From contig NZ_JAPEMA010000001.1 of the NCBI RefSeq assembly GCF_026343185.1, positions 682,001 to 746,000 of the forward strand: 64,000 nt of DNA. The letters run 5' to 3'. Below the pieces are notes generated by a model. It made no database searches. It had not been told where the DNA came from and saw only the letters and a list, made by a program, of their open reading frames with translations. Source of the DNA: Streptomyces sp. NBC_00091. Lineage in GTDB: Bacteria > Actinomycetota > Actinomycetes > Streptomycetales > Streptomycetaceae. Shown one piece after another: positions 53,316 to 63,251 of the stretch. The position numbers and the translations under genes were made by a program. Position 1 is the stretch's first letter. The number at the start of each line of letters is the position of its first letter.

Positions 53316-53592
53316 CCACCACGGCCGCCGCGACCACCACCAGGAACGGGGCCCGCAGCAGCAGCGCGATCCCGGCGGCGGCGAGTCCGGCGGCCCGGGC
53401 GTCGAGGACCAGCTCGTGGCCGGTGCTGAAGGTCTGCTGGGCGGTGAGCGCGGCGAGCAGCGCGACCGGGAGCAGGGCGGAGAGCTTGCGGACGGCCGGC
53501 CGCTCCAGGGCCCCGGCGGGCACGAGCAGTCCGGCGAGCTTGACGGCGTAGCATCCGGCGACGGTGAGCCCGATGGCGATCCAGACGTTCAC
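53284..53592 (-). CDS. azlD: AzlD family branched-chain amino-acid transport subunit
   Basis: A 102-residue protein with four helices starting NVWIAIGLTVAGCYAVKLAGLLVPAG. The small partner of AzlC in branched-chain amino-acid export. The GTG at 53592 has GGAGG 6 nt upstream, but that site sits within a 20-bp palindrome. In most genomes azlC and azlD overlap; here they are 304 bp apart. The frame upstream reads into that spacer and is not AzlD-like. Confidence 0.85.
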   Translation of the reverse strand: MNVWIAIGLTVAGCYAVKLAGLLVPAGALERPAVRKLSALLPVALLAALTAQQTFSTGHELVLDARAAGLAAAGIALLLRAPFLVVVAAAVVVTAGVRALGG

Positions 53593-53896
53593 CGGGAACC
53601 TCCGCGGAGGTTCCGGTCTTCGGGCCGGGGAGGAATCGGATTCCTGCGGAGGAGGGAAGAAATCGGTGTTCCGCCCCCAGGGCGAAGGACCGCTGGGTAA
53701 GGTCCATGTCGTGCGTTGCGAGAACCAAGCGCGTACGACGTGCTGAGCGAGAGCCAAGCCAGCACAGCAACCTCCAAAACTCCATACACCCGGGCTGGTT
53801 TCAACCCGGCTGGTGTTGATCGTGGAAGACTCGGTCGCTCGCTGAGCGACGGAGCGGCGTGAGCCAGGAATCCCCCTGCGTCAGCTGGGGGAGGAT
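53593..53896. mobile_element. 304-bp spacer between azlC and azlD, possible IS remnant
   Basis: No intact gene. Features: a 20-bp palindrome at 53595-53614; a hairpin near 53865-53890 (GAATCCCCC with GGGGGAGGATTC); and short plus-strand segments that resemble the C-terminal end of IS200/IS605-type TnpB (GFNPAG, then GRLGRSLSDGA). The hairpin end abuts the azlC stop codon. The remnant call is tentative. Confidence 0.4.
53595..53614. promoter_or_regulatory. 20-bp palindrome covering the azlD ribosome site
   Basis: GGAACCTCCGCGGAGGTTCC is a perfect 20-bp palindrome. On the minus strand its GGAGG is the only ribosome site of azlD, so a hairpin would occlude it. Confidence 0.75.
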
Positions 53897-54598
53897 TCAA
53901 AAGCGGCGTCCCTTCATCCACAGCACGGCGGGCGCAGCCAGTGCAGCAATCAGTACAGGCACCCCGGCGGGCAGTACTGGCAGGAAGCCGAGTCCAAGGA
54001 CGAGCGCGAGCCCGGCCACGGCCCGCTCGGTGGCGCTCTTGAGCATCGGCGCGAGCAGGGCGAGGAACACGGCCGGCCCGGCGGCGTCCAGCCCCCACGC
54101 GGCGGTGTCCCCGATGGCCTCGGCGCCGAGCGCGCCCAGCAGGGTGGTGAGGTTCCACAGCAGGTACAGGGTGAGCCCGGTCACGGTGAACCCGAGCCGG
54201 GCCGACCTGCGGTCGGGCTGGGCCAGGGCGACGGCGGTGGTCTCGTCGATCACCCAGTGCGCGGCGAAGGGCCGTACGGCGCGGGGCAGGGCGAGCAGCT
54301 GGGACAGGCGCAGCCCGTAGAAGGCGTTGCGGGTGCCGAGGAAGAAGGCCCCGGCGGCGGCGGTGAACGGGTTGCCGCCCGCCGCGAGGGCTCCGACCAG
54401 GGCGAACTGCGAGGCCCCGGTGAAGACGAGCAGGCTCAGCACGCACGCCTGGAGCACACTGATCCCGGCCCCGGCGGCGGTCACCCCGAACGCGAACCCC
54501 GACAGCCCGACGGCCACGCCGACCCCGAGCGAGTCCCGCACGACGGCCGCGCGCGGCCTGCCGGCGGCGGCCCCCTCGGGGGCCTCCTGTATCACCAT
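53897..54598 (-). CDS. azlC: AzlC family branched-chain amino-acid permease
   Basis: A 233-residue membrane protein, with GVGVAVGLSGFAFGVTA, SLLVFTGASQFALVGALAAGG and RNAFYGLRLS, the AzlC core. AzlC and AzlD export branched-chain amino acids and related compounds. The start at 54598 has GGGAG 8 nt upstream; an upstream frame of 26 codons is not AzlC-like. The C-terminus ends in KGRRF at the junction with the unusual spacer. It is divergent from the patatin gene. Confidence 0.9.
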   Translation of the reverse strand: MVIQEAPEGAAAGRPRAAVVRDSLGVGVAVGLSGFAFGVTAAGAGISVLQACVLSLLVFTGASQFALVGALAAGGNPFTAAAGAFFLGTRNAFYGLRLSQLLALPRAVRPFAAHWVIDETTAVALAQPDRRSARLGFTVTGLTLYLLWNLTTLLGALGAEAIGDTAAWGLDAAGPAVFLALLAPMLKSATERAVAGLALVLGLGFLPVLPAGVPVLIAALAAPAVLWMKGRRF

Positions 54599-54704
54599 CT
54601 GATCTTCTCCCACGCCCCGAACGTACGTGGGGCGGGCGGCCGGGTCTTGTACGTTCTTGCGCGCGCATCGTCGCACTACGCACCCGGCTCGCTACGGTGA
54701 GTGC

Positions 54705-57700
54705 ATGGAGACCGCTCCGACACGGGTTGTTGTACGTCCTTCCTATGCCAAGTGGGCCGCGTGGGTGTGCTGGTCCGGCCTGGCCGCCGGCGGCGTTCTC
54801 CTCGGCCTGTACGTCGACCGGCGCAGAACCCTCCCGGACGAGGTGCCGCTCCAGCTCGCGGGCGGCTGGGAGCGGGCCTGCCGGATCGTCTACGGGCAGA
54901 GCCTGTGGTGCCCGGCCCCCGGCGGACAGCGCGAGCCGTTCCGCAGGGCCCTGTGGCTCGATTCCTTCCTCTTCATCCCGGGATACGCGCTGGCGCTGCT
55001 CGCCGTGTTCGGCCTGGGCAGCTGCTTCCTGTACCGCAAGGTGACGCGGAGGCTGATGCTCCGGTGCCTCGCCGCCACCGGGGTGATGGCCGCGGCGGAC
55101 ATCTGCGAGAACGTCTTCCTCTACCGGGCCCTGGACGGGCTCGGCACGGGCGCGGACGGCGACTGGCGGAAGGCGTCCTGGTGCGCGCTGCTGAAGTGGG
55201 CGCTCGCCGGACCGCTGACGATGGCCGCCGTGTGGATCGCCCTCACGCTGGTGGCCCGCTTCCTCCTGCTCCCCAGAGCCGTGGTGAAGACCACCGGGGC
55301 CACTCCGCCGGGAACACCGCCCGCGGCGGGTCCGGCCGCCCGGGCCCCCCGCGTGCGGAAGGCCCACGAGCTCGCGAACCGCGGTGTGCCCTGGGACGAC
55401 CCGGACATCATCACCCCGCCCGCCGCGCCGCACGCGATCACCGCCGTGGCCGAGTGGGCGAACCCCTCCGTCACGGCGGAGCCGCCGGACAGCGTCAAGG
55501 AACGCTGGCGCACCCGCGCACTCGAACTGCCCGGCCGCAAACCCGCGGAGGTGGGCATCTGCGTCTCCGGCGGCGGCATCCGCTCCGCCTCGGTCACCCT
55601 GGGCGCGCTCCAGGCCCTGCGCGAGGGGGGCGTGCTGACCAAGGCCCGCTACCTGGTGTCCGTATCGGGCGGCGGCTACATGTCCGGGGCGTTCCAGCTG
55701 GCGCTCACCGGCCGGCGGCCGGCGCACCTCGCCAACGCCGGTCTCGCCACGGTGCGGGACGTGTTCGCGCCCGGCAGCCCGGAGGAGGACCACATCCGCC
55801 GGCACGCCAAGTACCTGGCGGACAGCCCGCGGGAAAAACTGCTGGCCGCGGGCATCGTCCTGCGCGGCCTGTTCGTGTCGCTGGGCCTGCTGGCGCTCGC
55901 GTTCATCGTCGTCGGCGTGTACCTCGGCGCGTTCTACCACCTCGTCCCGCTGACGGATCTGGACCGGCTGCGGACGTACCCGACCGCTTCGTTCCCCGGG
56001 CTGTCCGAGCAGCTGCACGCAGAGGTGCGTACGCCCCTCATCGCCCTTTTGGCACTCGCCGCGGTGGTGTCCGTGGCGGCGTCCCTGATCAGGTCGCACA
56101 ACGGGAAGTCGCGCCCGCCCTGGGTACGGACCACCGTGAAGGGCATCCTGGCCCTGGCGGCGGCCGTCGCCGTGTTCGCCGTGGTCCTGCCGGCCATGGT
56201 GTGGTGCTTCGCCTGGCTGGCCAACCGTGCGGACCTCCCGCAGGGCCCCAAGGGCATCTCGGTCTTCGGTGCGCTGACGGCCGCCGCGACCGGGCTGGGC
56301 GGTCTGTTCACCGCCGCCAGGGACCGGGTGACGAAGGTGAGGCCGGACGGCGACAAGGCGGGTCCGTTCTCGGGAGCCGCGTCGATCGTGACCCGGACCG
56401 GTGCCGGCTGGGTCCAGACCCTCGTGGTCTGGCTGGTCCTCACGCTGGTCGCGTTCTTCGGTCTGGCCCTGGTGTCCTGGTCCGCCGTCTACGCGCACGG
56501 CTGGAGCGGGTGGTGGCAGTGGGGCCTGCCGGCGCTGCTGCTGTTCTCGGCCCTCGCCGTCGACCAGACCACCTTCAGCCTGCACCCCTTCTACCGGCAG
56601 CGGCTGGCCGGCGCGTTCGCGGTGCGCCGGGCGGTGCTGCGCGACGGCTCGGTCGGCGCCCTGCCGTACGACTACAACGCCGAGTCGACCAGCCTGTCCA
56701 CGTACGGCAAGCGCGTGACCGGCGGTGAGGACCGGGAAGGCGGGGAAGGCGGGGAAGAGTCCTTCCCGCAGACCATCTTCGTCGCCTCGGCGGCCCTGTC
56801 CCTGCGCAACCGCACCGCGCCGGGCCGGCCCGCGGTGCCCTTCACCTTCTCCCACGACTACGTGGGCGGCCCCGACACCGGGTGGGTGCGGACGACCACG
56901 ATGGAGAACACGGCGCACCCGCTGATCGGCCGCGACCTCACCGTGCAGTCCGCCGTCGCGGTGTCCGGCGCGGCGTTCGCCTCCGCGATGGGCACCCAGT
57001 CGATGGCCGCGCAACGGCTGCTCGCCCTGTCCAACCTGCGCCTGGGCACCTGGGTGCCCAACCCGCTGTACCTCGCGGAGGTCGCCCAGCGGGGCCCGGA
57101 CTGGGTCATGCCGAGGCTGCCGCGGGTACGCCGGCTCCGCTACCAGCTCCAGGAGCTGGTCGGCCGGTACTCCGACTCCAGTCCCATGCTGCTGTGCACC
57201 GACGGCGGGCACTTCGACAACCTGGGTCTGGTGGAGCTGCTGCGGCTGCGCTGCCGGACGGTGTACGTGATCGACTCCTCCGGGGACTCGCCGCCGCTGG
57301 CCACGACCCTCGCCCAGGCGGTCACCCTCGCCTACGAGGACCTGGGCGTGCAGATCACCTTCGACCAGAAGGAGGTGCTCAAGCTGGTGCCGGGAAGCGC
57401 CGAGAAGGTGGCGCCGGAGGCCCCGATGGCCGCCCTGAACACGCGGTTCTCCGCGAGCTGCCTCGTCAAGGGCGCCATCACCTACCCGGAGGACGTGGAG
57501 TTCGAGGAGGGCAAGCCGCGCACCCGGCACGGCACCATCGTCTTCGCGAAGGCGAGCCTGACCCCGGACATGCCGTACGAGCTGCTGAGCTACGCCCTCA
57601 GGGAGAAGGCGTTCCCGCGGCGGAGCACCATGGACCAGTGGTTCGACCACAGCCAGTTCGACGCCTACCGCGAGCTGGGGTACCACCTCGGCGCCGCGGC

Positions 57701-57782
57701 CGTATGGCCCGCTCCGGTCAAGCGGCACCGCCTGTTCGACCGCGCCGGTAGGCACCCGGCGGGACCCCCACGATCCGGGTGA
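54705..57782 (+). CDS. Membrane-bound patatin-like phospholipase
   Basis: A 1025-residue protein. Membrane segments are in the first 200 residues (WAAWVCWSGLAAGGVLLGLY and others) and again at about 380-640. The patatin hydrolase elements are split: GGGIRS near residue 288, the Ser nucleophile in SVSGGGYMSG near 321, and the catalytic Asp in CTDGGHFDNLG near 832. The domain between is unusually long. Such proteins cleave membrane lipids or acyl esters; the true substrate is unknown. No strong ribosome site. Its 3' end overlaps the AraC gene by 65 bp. Confidence 0.85.
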   Translation: METAPTRVVVRPSYAKWAAWVCWSGLAAGGVLLGLYVDRRRTLPDEVPLQLAGGWERACRIVYGQSLWCPAPGGQREPFRRALWLDSFLFIPGYALALLAVFGLGSCFLYRKVTRRLMLRCLAATGVMAAADICENVFLYRALDGLGTGADGDWRKASWCALLKWALAGPLTMAAVWIALTLVARFLLLPRAVVKTTGATPPGTPPAAGPAARAPRVRKAHELANRGVPWDDPDIITPPAAPHAITAVAEWANPSVTAEPPDSVKERWRTRALELPGRKPAEVGICVSGGGIRSASVTLGALQALREGGVLTKARYLVSVSGGGYMSGAFQLALTGRRPAHLANAGLATVRDVFAPGSPEEDHIRRHAKYLADSPREKLLAAGIVLRGLFVSLGLLALAFIVVGVYLGAFYHLVPLTDLDRLRTYPTASFPGLSEQLHAEVRTPLIALLALAAVVSVAASLIRSHNGKSRPPWVRTTVKGILALAAAVAVFAVVLPAMVWCFAWLANRADLPQGPKGISVFGALTAAATGLGGLFTAARDRVTKVRPDGDKAGPFSGAASIVTRTGAGWVQTLVVWLVLTLVAFFGLALVSWSAVYAHGWSGWWQWGLPALLLFSALAVDQTTFSLHPFYRQRLAGAFAVRRAVLRDGSVGALPYDYNAESTSLSTYGKRVTGGEDREGGEGGEESFPQTIFVASAALSLRNRTAPGRPAVPFTFSHDYVGGPDTGWVRTTTMENTAHPLIGRDLTVQSAVAVSGAAFASAMGTQSMAAQRLLALSNLRLGTWVPNPLYLAEVAQRGPDWVMPRLPRVRRLRYQLQELVGRYSDSSPMLLCTDGGHFDNLGLVELLRLRCRTVYVIDSSGDSPPLATTLAQAVTLAYEDLGVQITFDQKEVLKLVPGSAEKVAPEAPMAALNTRFSASCLVKGAITYPEDVEFEEGKPRTRHGTIVFAKASLTPDMPYELLSYALREKAFPRRSTMDQWFDHSQFDAYRELGYHLGAAAVWPAPVKRHRLFDRAGRHPAGPPRSG

Positions 57783-58560
57783 AGTGCCGGTTCAGGTGCG
57801 GCTGGTCGGTGAAGCCGACGGTGACGGCCGCCTCGGCGGGCGGGGTCCCCGCGTCGAGCAGCCGGCGCGCCCTGCGGACGCGGGCGTCGGTCAGCCAGGT
57901 GTGCGGGGGCATCCCGTACCGCTCCCGGAAGGTGCGCAGCAGCGCGAAGGGGCTGGTGCCCAGCTCGGCGGCGAGCCGCTCCAGCGAGGGCGGGTCCGCC
58001 ATCCGCTCCTCCAGCACGGCCCGGGCCCGTTCGGCGTCGGCGGCACCCGCGCCGCGGAGCGTACGGGCGGGCAGCGGGCCCGCGTGCCGGCCGAGCATCC
58101 GCGCCACCACGCCCCGCAGCAGGGTGTCGGCGGCGAGCGCGTTCCCGGCCTCGGCGGCCCGGTGCACCTCGGTGATGGCCCGGGCGCCCGGCGCGTCGGC
58201 GACCATGTCGGCGGTGAAGCCGGGGGTGCCGCGCAGGGTGGCGATCTCGGCGGCGACCTGGGCGATCAGGTCCCGCGAGGGGTAGAGGGTGGCGTACGCC
58301 CAGCCCTCCGGGACCCCGGCGCGGGCGGTGTGCGCGACCTCCGGGTTGATCAGCACCACGCTGCCCGGGCCGGCCCGTACGGTGCCGCCGGGCAGGCCGA
58401 TCTCCTCGACGCCGCCGGTGACGGCCGCGATGACGTACCCGTCGTGGGCGTGGCGGGGGAAGGTGTGGCGTACGTAGTGGGCGCGCAGCAGGTCCAGCCC
58501 GGGCAGTTCCTCGTACTGCCAGTGCCGTGCCCACTCCCGGTGCCCCTCGTCCGTCGCCAT
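57718..58560 (-). CDS. AraC family transcriptional regulator
   Basis: A 280-residue regulator. The N-terminal cupin-like ligand domain (about 15-150) has HTFPRHAHDGYVIAAVTGG and LINPEVAH. The C-terminal double HTH (about 180-275) has SLERLAAELGTSPFALLRTF and DQPHLNRHFTRIVGVPPGAYRR. AraC regulators of this type are often encoded beside azlCD; here the patatin gene lies between. It is divergent from the helicase gene by 80 bp. Confidence 0.93.
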   Translation of the reverse strand: MATDEGHREWARHWQYEELPGLDLLRAHYVRHTFPRHAHDGYVIAAVTGGVEEIGLPGGTVRAGPGSVVLINPEVAHTARAGVPEGWAYATLYPSRDLIAQVAAEIATLRGTPGFTADMVADAPGARAITEVHRAAEAGNALAADTLLRGVVARMLGRHAGPLPARTLRGAGAADAERARAVLEERMADPPSLERLAAELGTSPFALLRTFRERYGMPPHTWLTDARVRRARRLLDAGTPPAEAAVTVGFTDQPHLNRHFTRIVGVPPGAYRRGRTGGAA

Positions 58561-58640
58561 CCCCTCATTCTGCGCCCCGCCGCGGCCGGGCGTTTGCCCA
58601 GGTCGGGCCTGTTGTCAGTGGCCGGGTGCACGATGGGGGC

Positions 58641-61600
58641 ATGGCAGGCGCTGCGCTCGACTCGTTCTCCCCCGCGACCCGCTCGTGGTTCACGGGGGCC
58701 TTCGTCAGGCCCACTTCCGCCCAGGAGGGTGCCTGGCGGGCCATCCGGGAGGGGTCGGACGTCCTGGTCGTGGCGCCCACCGGCTCCGGCAAGACCCTGG
58801 CGGCCTTCCTCGCCGCGCTCGACGGGCTCGCCTCGCAGCCGCCGCCCGCCGAGCCGAGGAAGCGCTGCCGGGTGCTGTACGTGTCGCCGCTGAAGGCCCT
58901 CGCGGTCGACGTGGAGCGCAACCTGCGCAGCCCACTGACCGGGATCCGGCAGGAGTCGGCCCGTCTCGGACTGCCCGAGCCGGACATCCGGGTCGGGATC
59001 CGCTCCGGGGACACCCCGCCGGCCGAGCGCCGGTCGCTGGCCACCCGGCCGCCGGACATCCTGATCACCACTCCGGAGTCGCTGTTCCTGATGCTGACGT
59101 CGGCGGCGCGGGAGGCGCTGTCCGGGGTGGAGACGGTGATCCTGGACGAGGTGCATGCCGTCGCCGGGACCAAGCGCGGCGCCCACCTGGCGCTCTCCCT
59201 GGAGCGGCTGGACGAGCTGCTGCCGCGCCCGGCCCGCCGGATCGGACTGTCGGCCACCGTCCGGCCGGTGGAGGAGGTGGCCCGCTACCTCGCCCCGCGC
59301 GGCAGGGTGGAGATCGTGCAGCCGCCTTCGGCCAAGGAGTTCGACCTGTCGGTGGTCGTGCCGGTCCAGGACATGGGCGAGTTGGGCGGCTCTCCCGCGA
59401 CCGAGGGCCGGGAGGGCGGCGACAAGCCGTCGATCTGGCCCCATGTCGAGGAGCGGATCGCGGACCTGGTGCAGGCCCACCGCTCCACGATCGTGTTCGC
59501 CAACTCCCGCCGGCTCGCGGAGCGGCTCTGCAACCGGCTCAACGAGATCGCCCACGAGCGTGCCACGGGCGCGGCGCTCGCCGAGGGCGCGCCGCCCCCG
59601 GCCGAGATCATGGCCCAGTCGGGCGCCGCCCTGGGCGCCCCGCCGCTGCTGGCCCGCGCGCACCACGGGTCGGTGTCCAAGGAGCAGCGGGCGCTGGTCG
59701 AGGAGGACCTGAAGGCGGGCCGGCTGCCCGCCGTGGTCGCCACCTCCAGCCTGGAGCTGGGCATCGACATGGGGGCGGTGGACCTGGTGGTGCAGGTGGA
59801 GTCGCCGCCGTCGGTGGCCTCGGGGCTCCAGCGCGTGGGCCGCGCCGGGCACCAGGTGGGCGCGGTCTCCACCGGGGTGGTCTTCCCCAAGTACCGCGGT
59901 GATCTGGTCCAGGCCGCCGTGGTCACCGAGCGGATGCGTACGGGGGCGATCGAGTCCCTGCGGATCCCCTCCAACCCCCTCGACGTCCTCGCCCAGCAGC
60001 TGGTGGCGATGACGGCGATGGACACCTGGCAGCTGGACGACCTGCTCGCCCTGGTACGGCGGGCCGCGCCCTTCGCGGCGCTGCCCGAATCGGCGTTCAC
60101 CTCGGTACTGGACATGCTGGCGGGCCGCTACCCCTCGGACGCCTTCGCCGAACTCAGACCCCGGGTGGTGTGGGACCGGGTGGCCGGGACCATCACGGGG
60201 CGGCCGGGCGCGCAGCGCCTCGCGGTCACCTCCGGCGGCACCATCCCGGACCGCGGCCTCTTCGGCGTCTTCCTCGCGGGCGCCACTGCATCTGATGAAA
60301 AGAGGGGCAAGAAGGGCGGTGGCCGGGTCGGGGAGCTGGACGAGGAGATGGTGTACGAGTCCCGCGTGGGGGACGTCTTCACCCTGGGCACCACCTCCTG
60401 GCGGATCGAGGACATCACCCGCGACCAGGTCCTGGTGACCCCCGCCCCCGGGGTGCCGGGCCGGCTGCCGTTCTGGAAGGGCGACCAGCTGGGCCGGCCC
60501 CTCGAACTGGGGCGCGCGGTCGGAGCGTTCCTGCGGGAGCTCGGGGCGCTGACCGATGCGGACGCCCGGCTGCGGCTGCTGGCGGCCGGGCTCGACGGCT
60601 GGGCCGCGGACAACGTGCTGACGTACCTGTCGGAGCAGCGGGAGGCCTGCGGTCACGTGCCGGACGACCGGACCATCCTGGTCGAGCGGTTCCGTGACGA
60701 GCTGGGCGACTGGCGGGTCGTCGTCCACTCCCCGTTCGGCGCGCAGGTGCACGCCCCGTGGGCCCTGGCCCTGGGCGCCCGCCTCGCCGAGAAGTACGGC
60801 ATGGACGCCCAGGTGATGCACGCCGACGACGGGATCGTGCTGCGCCTGCCGGATGCGGACCTGCTCTCCATGGACCTCCTGGACCACGACCCGGCCCGGC
60901 CGGCGGCGTTCGAGTTCGACGACGAGCAGGCCCCGCTCGGCGCCGCCGATGTCGCCTTCGACCAGGGCGAGATCGGCCGGCTCGTCACCGACCAGGTGGG
61001 CGGCTCCGCCCTGTTCGCCTCCCGGTTCCGCGAGTGCGCGGCGCGCGCCCTGCTGCTGCCGCGCCGCAGTCCGGGCAAGCGCACCCCGTTGTGGCAGCAG
61101 CGCCAGCGCGCCTCGCAACTGCTCCAGGTGGCATCGGAGTTCGGCTCCTTCCCGATCGTGCTGGAAGCCGTACGCGAATGCCTCCAGGACGTCTTCGACG
61201 TACCGGGCCTGACCGAGCTGATGGGGGACATCGAGGCGCGCCGGGTCCGGCTGGTCGAGGTGACCACTCCCGAGCCCTCGCCCTTCGCCCGCTCCCTCCT
61301 CTTCGGGTACGTCGCCCAGTTCCTGTACGAGGGCGACTCGCCGCTGGCCGAGCGGCGGGCGGCGGCGCTCTCGCTGGACTCCCGGCTGCTCGCCGAACTG
61401 CTGGGCCAGGCGGAGCTGCGGGAGCTGCTCGACGCCGAGGTACTGGAGGAGCTGGAGCGGGAGCTCCAGTGGCTGACGGAGGACCGGCGGGCCAAGGACG
61501 CCGAGTCGGTGGCGGACCTGCTGCGCATGCTGGGCCCGCTGACGGATGCCGAGCTGGCCGCGCGCGGGGCGCCCGCCGCCTGGCCCGAGGCGCTCGCCGC

Positions 61601-63251
61601 CGCCCGCCGGGCCATCCGGGTGCGGATCGGTGGCGCGGACCACTGGGCGGCCGTCGAGGACGCGGGCCGGCTGCGGGACGCGCTGGGCACAGCACTCCCG
61701 GTCGGGGTCCCGGAGGCCTTCACCGAACCGGTCAAGGACCCGCTCGGCGACCTCCTGGCCCGGTACGCGCGCACCCACGGGCCGTTCACCACTGCCACGG
61801 TCGCCACCCGCCTCGGTCTGGGCGCCGCGGTGACCGAGGGCGCCCTGCACCGGCTCGCGGCGGCGGGCCGGGTGGTGCAGGGGGAGTTCCATCCGGCGGG
61901 CATCGGCCAGGAGTGGTGCGATGCGGCGGTGCTGCGCAGACTGCGGCGCCGCTCGCTGGCGGCGCTGCGGCAGGAGCTGGAGCCGGTCCCGCCGGCCTCG
62001 CTGGCGACCTTCCTGCCCCAGTGGCAGCACCTGGGCGGGGCCCTGCGCGGGATCGACGGCCTGGCCCGTGCCGTGGAGCAGCTCCAGGGGGCCCCGGTGC
62101 CGGCCTCGGCGCTGGAGCGGCTGATCCTGCCCTCGCGGGTGGCGGGGTACGCGCCGACCCTGCTGGACGAGCTGACCACCACCGGCGAGGTGGTGTGGGC
62201 GGGCGCGGGCGCCCTGCCGGGCAAGGACGGCTGGATCTCCCTGTACCTGGCGGAGGCGGCCCCGCTGCTGCTTCCCGAGCCGCACCCCCTGGAGCTGGGC
62301 CCCTTGCACCAGGCGGTCCTGGACTCCCTCTCCGGCGGGTACGGCCTGTTCTTCCGCCAGCTCACGCAGTCCGTCCGCGTCCACCACCCGGAGGCCACGG
62401 ACCTGGAACTGTCCTCCGCGCTCTGGGACCTGGCCTGGTCGGGCCGGCTGACGAACGACACCCTGGCCCCCCTGCGCGCCCTGCTGGGCTCGGGCCGCAC
62501 CGCGGGCGCCACGGCGCACCGGGCCCGCCGCACCGTGCCGCGCGGCCGGTACGGCACCCTGAGCGCGACGGTGTCCCGTACGGGCCCGCCCACGGTCTCG
62601 GGCCGCTGGTCGCTGCTGCCCGCGCAGGCCCCCGACCCGACCCACCGCGCCCACGCCCTGGCCCGCACCCTGCTGGACCGGCACGGGGTGGTCACCCGGG
62701 GGGCGGTCGCCGCCGAAGGCGTGGAGGGCGGCTTCAGCGCGGTCTACCGCGTCCTGTCGGCGTTCGAGGACAGCGGCCAGGCCCGCCGGGGGTACGTGGT
62801 GGAGGGGCTGGGCGCGGCCCAGTTCGCGATGGACGGCGCGGTGGACCGGCTCCGCGCGGCCGAGCGGACCCCGCCCCCGCTGGCGGCGGTGGTGCTGGCC
62901 GCCGCCGACCCGGCGAACGCGTACGGGGCGGCCCTGCCCTGGCCGGAGCCGCCGGCCGGTGCCGCGCACAAGCCGGGCCGCAAGGCGGGCTCCCTGGTGG
63001 TCCTGGTCGACGGCGAGCTGGTCCTGTACCTGGAGCGCGGCGGCAAGACCCTGCTGGCCTGGCCGGATCCGGGGGACCCGCGCCTGGAGGCGGCCACCGG
63101 GGCGCTGGCGGCCGGCTCCCGCGCGGGCACGCTGCCGTCCCTGACGGTGGAGCGGATCAACGCGGCGGCGGCCCTGACCTCCCCCCTGGGCCCGTCCCTG
63201 GAGGCGGCCGGCTTCCACGCCACCCCGAGGGGGCTGAGACTGCGCAGCTGA
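58641..63251 (+). CDS. lhr: Lhr-type ATP-dependent helicase
   Basis: A 1536-residue Lhr superfamily 2 helicase. Walker A APTGSGKTLAAF is near residues 47-58; the DExH motif VILDEVHAVAGTKRG is near 169. The LSATVRPVEEV, VATSSLELGIDMG and QRVGRAGHQ motifs of the helicase core follow. The large C-terminal region of about 700 residues is the Lhr-specific extension. Lhr proteins are DNA-damage-linked in mycobacteria. The start at 58641 follows a GGGGGC site; the long upstream frame is unsupported. Confidence 0.94.
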   Translation: MAGAALDSFSPATRSWFTGAFVRPTSAQEGAWRAIREGSDVLVVAPTGSGKTLAAFLAALDGLASQPPPAEPRKRCRVLYVSPLKALAVDVERNLRSPLTGIRQESARLGLPEPDIRVGIRSGDTPPAERRSLATRPPDILITTPESLFLMLTSAAREALSGVETVILDEVHAVAGTKRGAHLALSLERLDELLPRPARRIGLSATVRPVEEVARYLAPRGRVEIVQPPSAKEFDLSVVVPVQDMGELGGSPATEGREGGDKPSIWPHVEERIADLVQAHRSTIVFANSRRLAERLCNRLNEIAHERATGAALAEGAPPPAEIMAQSGAALGAPPLLARAHHGSVSKEQRALVEEDLKAGRLPAVVATSSLELGIDMGAVDLVVQVESPPSVASGLQRVGRAGHQVGAVSTGVVFPKYRGDLVQAAVVTERMRTGAIESLRIPSNPLDVLAQQLVAMTAMDTWQLDDLLALVRRAAPFAALPESAFTSVLDMLAGRYPSDAFAELRPRVVWDRVAGTITGRPGAQRLAVTSGGTIPDRGLFGVFLAGATASDEKRGKKGGGRVGELDEEMVYESRVGDVFTLGTTSWRIEDITRDQVLVTPAPGVPGRLPFWKGDQLGRPLELGRAVGAFLRELGALTDADARLRLLAAGLDGWAADNVLTYLSEQREACGHVPDDRTILVERFRDELGDWRVVVHSPFGAQVHAPWALALGARLAEKYGMDAQVMHADDGIVLRLPDADLLSMDLLDHDPARPAAFEFDDEQAPLGAADVAFDQGEIGRLVTDQVGGSALFASRFRECAARALLLPRRSPGKRTPLWQQRQRASQLLQVASEFGSFPIVLEAVRECLQDVFDVPGLTELMGDIEARRVRLVEVTTPEPSPFARSLLFGYVAQFLYEGDSPLAERRAAALSLDSRLLAELLGQAELRELLDAEVLEELERELQWLTEDRRAKDAESVADLLRMLGPLTDAELAARGAPAAWPEALAAARRAIRVRIGGADHWAAVEDAGRLRDALGTALPVGVPEAFTEPVKDPLGDLLARYARTHGPFTTATVATRLGLGAAVTEGALHRLAAAGRVVQGEFHPAGIGQEWCDAAVLRRLRRRSLAALRQELEPVPPASLATFLPQWQHLGGALRGIDGLARAVEQLQGAPVPASALERLILPSRVAGYAPTLLDELTTTGEVVWAGAGALPGKDGWISLYLAEAAPLLLPEPHPLELGPLHQAVLDSLSGGYGLFFRQLTQSVRVHHPEATDLELSSALWDLAWSGRLTNDTLAPLRALLGSGRTAGATAHRARRTVPRGRYGTLSATVSRTGPPTVSGRWSLLPAQAPDPTHRAHALARTLLDRHGVVTRGAVAAEGVEGGFSAVYRVLSAFEDSGQARRGYVVEGLGAAQFAMDGAVDRLRAAERTPPPLAAVVLAAADPANAYGAALPWPEPPAGAAHKPGRKAGSLVVLVDGELVLYLERGGKTLLAWPDPGDPRLEAATGALAAGSRAGTLPSLTVERINAAAALTSPLGPSLEAAGFHATPRGLRLRS

